Shown here: positions 1 to 5,334 of the stretch, in pieces
Layout of the letters: every line of letters starts with the position of its first letter
How positions within the stretch are numbered: the stretch's first letter is position 1
Assembly (NCBI GenBank): GCA_964528155.1
Contig: CAZGRL010000134.1
Coordinates: forward strand, 1 to 9,439
Direction: 5' to 3'
Origin: G001797105 sp964528155
GTDB lineage: Bacteria; Chloroflexota; Anaerolineae; Anaerolineales; E44-bin32
DNA: 9,439 nt
Notes under the pieces: model-generated
Database searches by the model: none
What the model was told of the DNA's origin: nothing
Seen by the model: the letters and a program-made list of their open reading frames with translations, nothing else
Position numbers and translations under genes: made by a program

Positions 1-71
1 CCCCCGGCGGGACTCGAACCCACAACCTACTGATTCGAAGTCAGGCGCTCTATCCATTGAGCTACGGGGGC
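1..71 (-). tRNA. tRNA-Arg (anticodon TCG), 3' end cut by the window edge
   Basis: On the minus strand the segment folds as a full cloverleaf. It has acceptor GCCCCCG pairing with CGGGGG, D stem GCTC/GAGC, anticodon loop CTTCGAA with TCG at positions 34-36, and T arm GTGGG-TTCGAGT-CCCGC. TCG reads CGA and, by wobble, other CGN arginine codons. The 5' base is at window position 71. The partner of that base (nt 72) and the discriminator lie one or two bases beyond position 1, so the gene is essentially complete. CCA is not visible. The top pair of the anticodon stem (27-43) is a C-U mismatch; the other four pairs are good. Confidence 0.96.
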
Positions 72-132
72 ATGTGTAGCTGATTATACCGGGGGAATCA
101 CGCCTCTGCGAGCGAAGACGACCTCAATCTCA

Positions 133-180
133 TGTCCCCCGTCTTCGGTCTCCCGTCGTCTGTCGTCCGCCGTCCGCCCG
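133..180. repeat. degenerate 7-base tandem repeat next to a stop codon
   Basis: From 133 to 180 the plus strand can be cut into heptamers starting at 133, 140, 147, 154, 161 and 168, with a partial unit from 175. Almost every unit has GTC or a near variant at its positions 2-4 and C at position 7 (for example CGTCTTC, CGTCGTC, TGTCGTC). The consensus is about YGTCKTC. The array ends exactly where the minus-strand gene at 181 has its stop codon. It is not plausibly coding. Its function is unknown; it looks like a short degenerate intergenic satellite. Confidence 0.6.
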
Positions 181-444
181 TCAGGCCTCGTCGACCTCGC
201 CATGCTTGCGCATACACTCGACCAGAGCGTTCAACGCCTGGTCGAGCTGGCTCTGCAGGTCGGAGAGCCCGGCCCTGGCCTGGCTCAGACGTCTGAGATC
301 GCCTTCCGTCAGCGGCTTGGGGATCCCCCTGGGATCGAGCGGTTTTGTCACAGCGAAGTTGCGCAGGATCGAGGCGGCTGATTCGATCTCGCGCCCGAGA
401 CGCCACACTTCTCTCCGCTGCCTGCGGCATGGATCGTCACTCAT
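181..444 (-). CDS. small helical hypothetical protein (87 aa)
   Basis: I do not recognise a family. The ATG at 444-442 gives 87 residues beginning MSDDPCRRQRREVW. A longer reading from a TTG at 519 exists, but the ATG at 444 has a weak G-rich stretch (GGGG) six bases upstream and the added N-terminus looks non-coding. The protein is charged and almost all helical. A first helix spans about residues 8-32, a Pro-rich turn about 35-46 (KPLDPRGIPKPL), and a second heptad-like helix about 47-80 (DLQSQLDQALNAL), compatible with a helical hairpin or coiled coil. There is no signal peptide or membrane segment. Third codon positions are G/C rich, as in the neighbours, which supports real coding. The gene sits between tRNA-Arg downstream and DoxX upstream (divergent). 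A cytosolic oligomerising protein is an inference only. Confidence 0.6.
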   Translation of the reverse strand: MSDDPCRRQRREVWRLGREIESAASILRNFAVTKPLDPRGIPKPLTEGDLRRLSQARAGLSDLQSQLDQALNALVECMRKHGEVDEA

Positions 445-728
445 GGGAAACCCCGTTGCATCCACTGCGCGCGGGGCGCAGCGGACGCTCATCCTAGCAT
501 GAAGGCCCCGTCTGGGCAATCGGGCATGAACTCCTCTCTGCGCCCGTCACTCCCCAGCGCGGCCCGCAAGGCTTTCTTGTCGACCACCGCCTGCATGTTG
601 ACGAGCACGACGGCTGTCCCAAGGAGATTAGGGTCGGATGCCCCTACCGCCGGGATCGCCGGGGGATTACATTTGCGACGTAAAAAGTCCAAATACACGT
701 GGCGGTATTCTTCCGTCAGGAGGCACAC
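445..728. other. divergent intergenic region upstream of the DoxX gene
   Basis: This 284-base gap separates the small minus-strand gene from the plus-strand DoxX gene. Most of it is GC rich; the last 60 bases (about 667-715) are clearly AT richer and hold the likely promoter. An imperfect 13-base palindrome (TTTGCGACGTAAA, 672-684) lies in that part. No -35/-10 pair is good enough to call. A 79-codon minus-strand reading frame (728-489, GTG start) has coding-like codons but no ribosome binding site and no recognisable product, so it is not called as a gene. Confidence 0.4.
718..723 (+). promoter_or_regulatory. ribosome binding site that sets the DoxX start
   Basis: A perfect AGGAGG lies five bases before the ATG at 729. 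It decides between this ATG and an in-frame GTG at 699, which has no such site. Confidence 0.85.
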
Positions 729-1349
729 ATGGCGCGGGAGGCATTACGAAATGGCAGGCGGATCGAAGATCCACCTCTGGCACGCAGACTTCTGGGAGAT
801 TCGCGGGCAGGTTGGCTATGGCTCATCCCCCGTGTCTGGCTTGGGTACATGTGGCTGGAAGCCGGGATCGGTAAGCTGAGCAATCCGGGATGGACGGTTA
901 CAGGAGAGGCCCTTAAGGGATTTTGGACGAATGCCGTGGCCATCCCCGAGACTGGGCGGCCGGCGATCGCCTACGGCTGGTACCGAGCATTCATCCAGTT
1001 CCTGCTCGATAACGGGGCGTACACATGGTTCGCCAAACTGATCGTTGCTGGTGAGCTCCTGATCGGTGTGGCGCTTGTTCTGGGTGCGTTTACCGGGATT
1101 GTGGCCTTCCTTGGCGGATTCCTGAACTGGAACTACATGATGGCCGGGTCGGCCAGCGTCAACCCGGTTTATTTCGTCATCGCCGTCGCCCTGATCCTGG
1201 CCTGGAAGGTGGCGGGCGCCATCGGCCTCGATCATTTCCTTCTGCCGCTGCTCGGGACGCCGTGGAGCAGCGCGGCCGAAGAAAAGACGCAGCCTGAGCG
1301 GGGCAGGCGCCTTGGCTCGGAGCGTCAGCCGTCGCACGCCGGCGACTGA
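729..1349 (+). CDS. DoxX-family integral membrane protein
   Basis: This 206-residue protein has four predicted membrane segments (about residues 28-48, 100-117, 118-137 and 146-165). The first carries the family-like stretch WLGYMWLEAGIGKL followed by SNPGW. A Trp/Tyr-rich extracellular or periplasmic loop (about 52-98) separates the first two segments, and FLNWNYMMAG closes the third. These match the DoxX/DoxD-like group, relatives of the small membrane subunit of archaeal thiosulfate:quinone oxidoreductase. In bacteria most members have no proven reaction and are linked to redox or sulfur stress. The C-terminal 25 residues are polar and likely cytosolic. I see no DoxA partner gene beside it, so calling it a thiosulfate oxidase would be unsafe. 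It appears to be transcribed alone and ends against the convergent response-regulator gene. Confidence 0.85.
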   Translation: MAREALRNGRRIEDPPLARRLLGDSRAGWLWLIPRVWLGYMWLEAGIGKLSNPGWTVTGEALKGFWTNAVAIPETGRPAIAYGWYRAFIQFLLDNGAYTWFAKLIVAGELLIGVALVLGAFTGIVAFLGGFLNWNYMMAGSASVNPVYFVIAVALILAWKVAGAIGLDHFLLPLLGTPWSSAAEEKTQPERGRRLGSERQPSHAGD

Positions 1350-1374
1350 GCGATATTGCATCGACTGAAAACGC

Positions 1375-1410
1375 GTTGACGGGCCGCATGGTCTTCCGCG
1401 GCCCGGCAAC
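1375..1410. terminator. hairpin between convergent genes (likely bidirectional terminator)
   Basis: GTTG-a-CGGGCCGC (1375-1387) pairs with GCGGCCCG-g-CAAC (1398-1410): 12 pairs and one A-G mismatch around a 10-base loop. Read on the minus strand it comes right after the response-regulator stop and is followed within a few bases by a TTTT run (GCGTTTTC). It is therefore more convincing as that operon's terminator than as DoxX's. Confidence 0.5.
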
Positions 1411-1415
1411 TGCAT

Positions 1416-2096
1416 TCAGGGTTCGTCTGACCCGCGGGCCATCCGACTTGCATCGGCCAAATGATGTTCGACTGCGTAGGTGGCCAGCTCGATCCGGTTC
1501 GAAAGTCCGAGCTTCTCCAGCATGCGGCTGACGTAGTTGCGAACGGTCTTCTCTCTCAAATTGAGGCTCTGGCCGATCTCGGCGTTCGTCATCCCACGCG
1601 CGACTTCACCCAGGACGTCCAGTTCTCTTGGTGACAACTCGCGGAAAGCATCTCGGTCCTCTCTCTCCCCAATCTCGCGCACTCGTGCGAAAAGTCGGCT
1701 TGTTGTCGCGGGATCGACCACAGCTTCACCTTGCGCCGCAGCCCGGACCGCCCGGAGGAGTTCGTCGGTGCCCACCTGCTTGAGGACATATCCGGCCGCC
1801 CCGGCGCGGATGGACCGGACGAGCAGGTCCTCGTCGATGTAGGATGTCAGCATGACAACGTGCGTCTCGGGGTAGCGTTGACTGAGCAGGCGTGTGACCT
1901 CAATGCCGCCTTCGCCGGGAAGCCGGATATCCATCAAGACGACGTCCGGGCGAAGTCGCTCTGCAGCGCTGAGTGCTTCCGCGGCAGATCCGGCCTCCCC
2001 GACAACTACCATGTCGTCTTGCTCGTTGATCAGGGTCATCAATCCCAGCCTGACGACTTCGTGATCATCCACCAGCAGAACACGAGCTCGTGTCAT
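1416..2096 (-). CDS. NarL/FixJ (DevR-like) two-component response regulator
   Basis: This 226-residue protein has a CheY-like receiver (about 4-120) and a LuxR/GerE helix-turn-helix (about 153-212). The acidic pocket is D10-D11, the phosphoacceptor D56 (VLMDIRLPG), the switch Thr T84 and the conserved Lys K106, so it should be phosphorylatable. The DNA-binding part has the typical ELSPRELDVL start, TNAEIGQSL turn and recognition helix EKTVRNYVSRMLEKLGL, which resembles DevR/DosR and NarL outputs. The ATG at 2096 overlaps the kinase stop (ATGA). A GAGGA site (2103-2107) lies inside the kinase's 3' end, six bases upstream, so translation is probably coupled. It receives phosphate from the adjacent kinase by genetic linkage. 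Target genes are unknown; the divergent lipoprotein is the nearest candidate. Confidence 0.93.
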   Translation of the reverse strand: MTRARVLLVDDHEVVRLGLMTLINEQDDMVVVGEAGSAAEALSAAERLRPDVVLMDIRLPGEGGIEVTRLLSQRYPETHVVMLTSYIDEDLLVRSIRAGAAGYVLKQVGTDELLRAVRAAAQGEAVVDPATTSRLFARVREIGEREDRDAFRELSPRELDVLGEVARGMTNAEIGQSLNLREKTVRNYVSRMLEKLGLSNRIELATYAVEHHLADASRMARGSDEP

Positions 2097-3511
2097 CGAT
2101 CGTCCTCGTACGGGAATGTCAGTCGAACGACCGTACCTTTGAGCGAGCTCCGGCCAACCTCCAGCCGTCCGCCCAGTAGCCTGGCCCGGTCGCGCATGTT
2201 GCGCAGCCCAAAGCCATGATGCGCATGCTCCGGGAAACCGACTCCGTCATCGCTTACGAGCAACTCCAGTTGGTCGCCATGGCGGTGCATGCTGACGGTC
2301 GCATGCTTGGCGTCCGCGTGGCGTGCGATGTTTGACAGGGCCTCATTCGCGATCGCAAGCAGATGGGTCGTTCGCTCAGGCGAAAGCCCGTCTTCCACCC
2401 CGGGTCCGATATCGAGACTCACCTTCACGAAGGATCCATAACGCGGGTCGGACGCCAGCCTGGACAACGCATCGGCCAGCGGCTCGGGTGCCGACGCTGC
2501 CTGAAGATCGCCCAGACTTCGTCGAAGGTCCTGGATTGCCTCATGAAGCAAGCCGAGTGCCCGACGCAGGCGCTGACGCCGCTGTTCGTCCTCCTGATGG
2601 GTGCGCCCGACCGCGCTCTGCAAGATGAGGCCGGCCGTGTACACCTTCTGGATCGAGCCGTCGTGAAGATCGCGAGCGATCCGGGCGCGTTCGGCCAACA
2701 GGATCTGTTCTTGCTCCATAGTCTCAAGTCTTCTCACCGTCTCGACCTCGAACACTTCTAACCCGAGGATGATGGCGATGGTGAGCGCGAGGCCGATCAA
2801 GCCTCGGAACACTGGAGCGGGGGCGATGAACAACGCTTCGAAGGTCGTGGTGTTGACGATCGAGCCGGGGAAGAACGGCACCGGTGGCCCGATCAAGCCC
2901 GCGGCGACGGCGTACAAGGCCAACATGATTCCCGCCACCCGCAATGTGCTGACGATCCGCGGCACGTTCAATGGAGCGATTTGGTCGAGCGCATGACGGC
3001 GCAGCGCGTATGCCGCGAACATTGCGCCGGGGAATCCGATGATATAGCGTGCCAGACCTTCGCCGGCAGCGCGCCATGTAGTGAAGTCCGGGTAGATCCT
3101 GCTGAACAACAAATACTCGATTGCGAACCACGCGATCAGGGGTAGGGCGGCAAGACCTATCGTCCACAGGCGGAGGTCCCGAGGCCTGAGCAGCGCGACT
3201 CCGAACAGAATGAGGAATTCGAACGAAACAGCAAGCGAGATCAAGTGGATGTGCTGGAGAAGGCGGACCGTCGAGTCATTCAGGTAGCCGGCCTGGATGG
3301 GGATGAACAAATCCCCCCATTCGTGGAAGCCGTGAGTGAAACCGAACGCGGCCAGCCACGCCAGGCTACGAGATAGATTCAGGTGGGATGCCTGCCGTGT
3401 CTGGAGTGCAACCGCCAGGCCGAGGACGAAGAACACCAGTCCATAGCAGAAGTACACAAGGACGGTGTTGACTTCGAAGAAGGATCGAAGCAAACTCACT
3501 GCGCTGTGCAT
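2093..3511 (-). CDS. membrane sensor histidine kinase, HisKA_3 type, with about 7 TM segments
   Basis: This 472-residue kinase has an N-terminal sensor of about seven hydrophobic helices (roughly 15-37, 48-66, 86-107, 114-133, 155-171, 190-210 and 232-254). A short coiled linker (about 255-275) leads to a HisKA_3 dimerisation domain with the phosphorylated histidine H283 in RDLHDGSIQ, and then an HATPase_c domain. That domain has an N box at 388-400 (ANEALSNIARHAD), a G1 box DDGVGF (421-426) and a G2 motif GFGLRNMRDRA (433-443), so it looks active. The sensor has no PAS, HAMP or large external domain, so the signal is probably sensed in or near the membrane. The motif THGFHEW (59-65) sits at the end of helix 2. 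The ATG at 3511 is preceded by a weak GGTGA site. It is the first gene of a two-gene operon with the overlapping regulator. Confidence 0.93.
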   Translation of the reverse strand: MHSAVSLLRSFFEVNTVLVYFCYGLVFFVLGLAVALQTRQASHLNLSRSLAWLAAFGFTHGFHEWGDLFIPIQAGYLNDSTVRLLQHIHLISLAVSFEFLILFGVALLRPRDLRLWTIGLAALPLIAWFAIEYLLFSRIYPDFTTWRAAGEGLARYIIGFPGAMFAAYALRRHALDQIAPLNVPRIVSTLRVAGIMLALYAVAAGLIGPPVPFFPGSIVNTTTFEALFIAPAPVFRGLIGLALTIAIILGLEVFEVETVRRLETMEQEQILLAERARIARDLHDGSIQKVYTAGLILQSAVGRTHQEDEQRRQRLRRALGLLHEAIQDLRRSLGDLQAASAPEPLADALSRLASDPRYGSFVKVSLDIGPGVEDGLSPERTTHLLAIANEALSNIARHADAKHATVSMHRHGDQLELLVSDDGVGFPEHAHHGFGLRNMRDRARLLGGRLEVGRSSLKGTVVRLTFPYEDDR

Positions 3512-3591
3512 TCTATCACCGGCTGGAGGGGGCGTCGGCCTTGCTGTGCCCTCGATTGCTTGCTGAGAGCGCCGACCTGATGGCAGCGCGC

Positions 3592-3607
3592 TGGCACAAA
3601 ACGTGCA
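3592..3607 (+). promoter_or_regulatory. sigma-54-like -24/-12 element upstream of the lipoprotein leader
   Basis: The bases are TGGCAC-N5-GTGCA. The GG and GC dinucleotides are exactly ten bases apart, as in sigma-54 promoters (consensus TGGCAC-N5-TTGCW), with one mismatch in the -12 box. Transcription would start near 3618, just before the two leader hairpins. The same bases also form a small inverted repeat (GCAC/GTGC), so a repressor site or chance is possible. No rpoN or activator gene is in the window to support it. Confidence 0.3.
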
Positions 3608-3638
3608 CCTTCAACAGTCGGGAATGAGGCTGGGAACT

Positions 3639-3733
3639 GAAGACGCTAGCCGGGCGTCTTCCTACGGGGGCGGTCGGGAGGTAGGCCCATAGCCGGAGGG
3701 CTGACTGGAACTACAGACCTCGACCGACCGCCC
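3639..3733 (+). ncRNA. candidate structured 5' leader (cis-regulatory RNA) of the lipoprotein gene
   Basis: Two strong stems can be read directly. Stem I: GAAGACGC (3639-3646) pairs with GCGTCTTC (3654-3661), 8 bp around a 7-base loop. Stem II: GGGCGGTCGG then GAGGT (3668-3682) pairs with ACCTC and CCGACCGCCC (3717-3733), 15 bp interrupted only by a 2-base bulge (3722-3723). Stem II encloses 34 bases that can form AGCC/GGCT (3691-3702) or, exclusively, GGCCC/GGGCT (3684-3702). Stem II ends 14 bases before the Shine-Dalgarno at 3748. I compared it from memory with common riboswitch classes (cobalamin, TPP, SAM, c-di-GMP-I, glycine, fluoride) and saw no match. The ligand and function are unknown. 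Confidence 0.4.
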
Positions 3734-3747
3734 AAGCTTCGAAGACA

Positions 3748-3752
3748 GAGGA
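3748..3752 (+). promoter_or_regulatory. ribosome binding site of the lipoprotein gene
   Basis: GAGGA lies seven bases before the ATG at 3760. The six bases just upstream (GAAGAC, 3741-3746) repeat the 5' arm of leader stem I, so the 3' arm of that stem could instead pair next to this site. Confidence 0.75.
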
Positions 3753-3759
3753 TTGCATC

Positions 3760-5052
3760 ATGAAACGCTTGCGAATGGCCCCGATGGGGATACTGGTGTC
3801 TTTGAGTCTTGTGCTGGCGGGCTGCACGCTGCCGGCTCCTCCCGGAGGCGGAGGATCGACGACGGTTGCCGATAACACGCTGGCGTCCCTGTCCGGGCGC
3901 GTGTGGGATGACGTCTGTCCACGCCCGGCGGCCGGCGAGTCGCTGACGGTCGCTCCCGAGGGGTGTTTGCCCGACGGGAGCGGCGGCTTCCGCTCGAACG
4001 GGACGATTGATTCTGGCGAGGTCGGCCTGAGCGGAGTGAGCGTCAACCTCGGATCCGGTCCGTGTCCGTCCACGCTCATCTCAAGCATTGATGCCAACGC
4101 CGATGGCATGTACGCGTTTGGTGACCTCACACCCGGCACATACTGTGTGAGCATCGATTCAACCGCCAACACGGGCGTATTGGGCGCCGGTGGCTGGAGC
4201 TCTCCGGCCGTCTCTCCGGGTGGTCTCATCGGGGCCACCGTCGATGTCCAGGCCGGTCAGGTCATCAGCAGCGTGAATTTCGGGTGGGACCGCGGTGCGG
4301 GCGCACCGTCCGGTGAGCAGGCCAGCCCAACGCCGGAGCCGACTCAGGAATCGGAGGCGACATCTACTCCCGAAGCCACGGAGACACCGGAAGAGTCACT
4401 GACCCCGAGCGTAACGCCGACAGCGCAAGCCTCGGCGAGCGTCACGGTCAGTCCCACGTCTACCCTCGCTTCGGGCGATCCGAAGGCAGGGCTGGGGACG
4501 CCCACCTTCCATGACACTTTCCAGAGCGTGGGCAATTGGCAGGTCTTCGAAGACGATCACGTGAAATTTGAGATCGCCGACGGCAAGCTCACGATGACGG
4601 CCTTCAACGCCGATCATTGGAATGGATGGATGATGGTCGGCCAGGCAACGAACGGCTACATCGAGTTCGTGGCCGAGACCGGCACGTGCAGCGGACTCGA
4701 TCAGTATGGCATTGCCGCCCGAATGGTCGGGTCGGATAAGGGCTATACCGGCTACCTGTTTGGGATCACTTGCGACGGCAGGTACTCGCTGAGGGCGTGG
4801 GATGGCGAGGTCATGACGCGGCTTGCGGATTGGACTCCCAGCAGCGAGATCGTGACTGGCTCGAACAAGGTCAACCGCATTGGCATCAAACTCGACGGCA
4901 CGAAGATCAGCTTGTACGCCAACGGGAAGCTGTTGAAGGAGATCACATCGGACGCGTATGATCACGGATTGTACGGAGTGTTCATCGGCGCGGCGAGCAC
5001 AGCGGACTTCACTGTTACAGGCTCGGAGTTCTCGGTGTGGGAGTTGCCGTAG
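3760..5052 (+). CDS. secreted lipoprotein with SdrD/Cna-B-like domain, TPE-rich linker and beta-sandwich C-terminus
   Basis: This 430-residue protein begins with a lipoprotein signal: MKRLRM, a hydrophobic stretch, then lipobox LAGC with C22 as the lipidated residue. A short Pro/Gly spacer follows. Residues about 44-176 form an SdrD_B/Cna-B-like beta-sandwich (SGRVWDD, NGTIDSGEVGLSGVSVNL, DGMYAFGDLTPGTYCVSID, and VNFGW at the end). A disordered linker (about 178-247) is rich in Thr, Pro, Glu and Ser, with repeated TPE-type steps. The C-terminal part (about 248-430) starts FHDTFQSVGNW and has many aromatic residues in alternating strands, like a concanavalin/LamG or DUF1080-type jelly roll. 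C310 and C338 could form a disulfide. Such layouts sit on the cell surface and often bind glycans or other cells; no catalytic residues are evident. The gene stands alone, divergent from a two-component operon, with a long structured leader. Confidence 0.85.
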   Translation: MKRLRMAPMGILVSLSLVLAGCTLPAPPGGGGSTTVADNTLASLSGRVWDDVCPRPAAGESLTVAPEGCLPDGSGGFRSNGTIDSGEVGLSGVSVNLGSGPCPSTLISSIDANADGMYAFGDLTPGTYCVSIDSTANTGVLGAGGWSSPAVSPGGLIGATVDVQAGQVISSVNFGWDRGAGAPSGEQASPTPEPTQESEATSTPEATETPEESLTPSVTPTAQASASVTVSPTSTLASGDPKAGLGTPTFHDTFQSVGNWQVFEDDHVKFEIADGKLTMTAFNADHWNGWMMVGQATNGYIEFVAETGTCSGLDQYGIAARMVGSDKGYTGYLFGITCDGRYSLRAWDGEVMTRLADWTPSSEIVTGSNKVNRIGIKLDGTKISLYANGKLLKEITSDAYDHGLYGVFIGAASTADFTVTGSEFSVWELP

Positions 5053-5070
5053 GGACGCTTTTGGGAGTGA

Positions 5071-5112
5071 CTTCCGCTCAGCCGGCGCCGTCCTCGGCGC
5101 CGAGAGCGGAAG
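5071..5112 (+). other. large hairpin just after the lipoprotein stop
   Basis: CTTCCGCTC (5071-5079) pairs with GAGCGGAAG (5104-5112). After a small internal loop, CGGCGCCG (5083-5090) pairs with CGGCGCCG (5095-5102) around a TCCT tetraloop, giving 17 bp in total. No T run follows directly. It may protect the mRNA 3' end or form the first half of a double terminator with the hairpin at 5123. Confidence 0.5.
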
Positions 5113-5122
5113 AGCTGAGCGC

Positions 5123-5155
5123 CTGGGCCGCCGGGGACGGCGGCCCAGCCTTTTT
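5123..5155 (+). terminator. Rho-independent terminator of the lipoprotein gene
   Basis: CTGGGCCGCC (5123-5132) pairs perfectly with GGCGGCCCAG (5139-5148) around a 6-base loop. CC and five Ts (5151-5155) follow. It is correctly oriented, 70 bases after the stop codon. Confidence 0.85.
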
Positions 5156-5222
5156 CTTGCACCGCCTGGAACGGCGCGTACAGTTGTTCCACACGACACC
5201 CGAGCCGGGGGAGGGGGAGAAG

Positions 5223-5277
5223 AGCGTTTTCAAGGGATTGGCGGGGGCTCCGCCCCCGCCAATCCCTTGAAAACGCT
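5223..5277. repeat. perfect 26-bp inverted repeat with a 3-base loop
   Basis: Bases 5223-5248 and 5252-5277 are exact reverse complements (26 of 26) around TCC. The arms run from AGCGTTTTC through AAGGGATTGG to a GC-only tip. It lies between two convergent genes. Unlike a standard bidirectional terminator the T run is on the 5' arm and the A run on the 3' arm in both directions, so neither transcript ends in U residues. This suits a palindromic repetitive element or a MITE-like remnant better than a simple terminator, though it could still slow RNA polymerase or block 3' exonucleases. Confidence 0.8.
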
Positions 5278-5334
5278 GAGCCTTTAATCCAGCGTCGAGG
5301 ACGGCGCCGGAAGCAGAGGACATACCTTGCCTGT

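Noticed and set aside
1..180. Integration site of a mobile element at tRNA-Arg
   Set aside because: No integrase, no direct repeat of the tRNA 3' end inside the window, and no shift in base composition next to it.
489..728. 79-codon minus-strand reading frame directly head-to-head with the DoxX start
   Set aside because: Codon composition is coding-like, but it starts at GTG with no ribosome binding site, occupies the DoxX promoter region and matches nothing that I recognise.
816..1415. 199-codon minus-strand frame opposite DoxX
   Set aside because: It is antisense to a protein with clear membrane helices, and its translation resembles no protein family.
2724..3167. 147-codon minus-strand frame inside the histidine kinase
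   Set aside because: It is a frame-shifted reading of the kinase membrane region, rich in Arg and His, with no start signal.
3639..3733. Assignment of the leader to a known riboswitch class
   Set aside because: The conserved core bases of the cobalamin, TPP, SAM, glycine, fluoride and c-di-GMP-I classes as I know them are not found; only the generic stem structure is supported.
4396..5199. 267-codon open frame on the minus strand across the lipoprotein gene
   Set aside because: It is antisense to a lipoprotein with clear domains. Its Arg/Ala/Pro-rich, low-complexity translation is typical of a shadow frame in GC-rich DNA.
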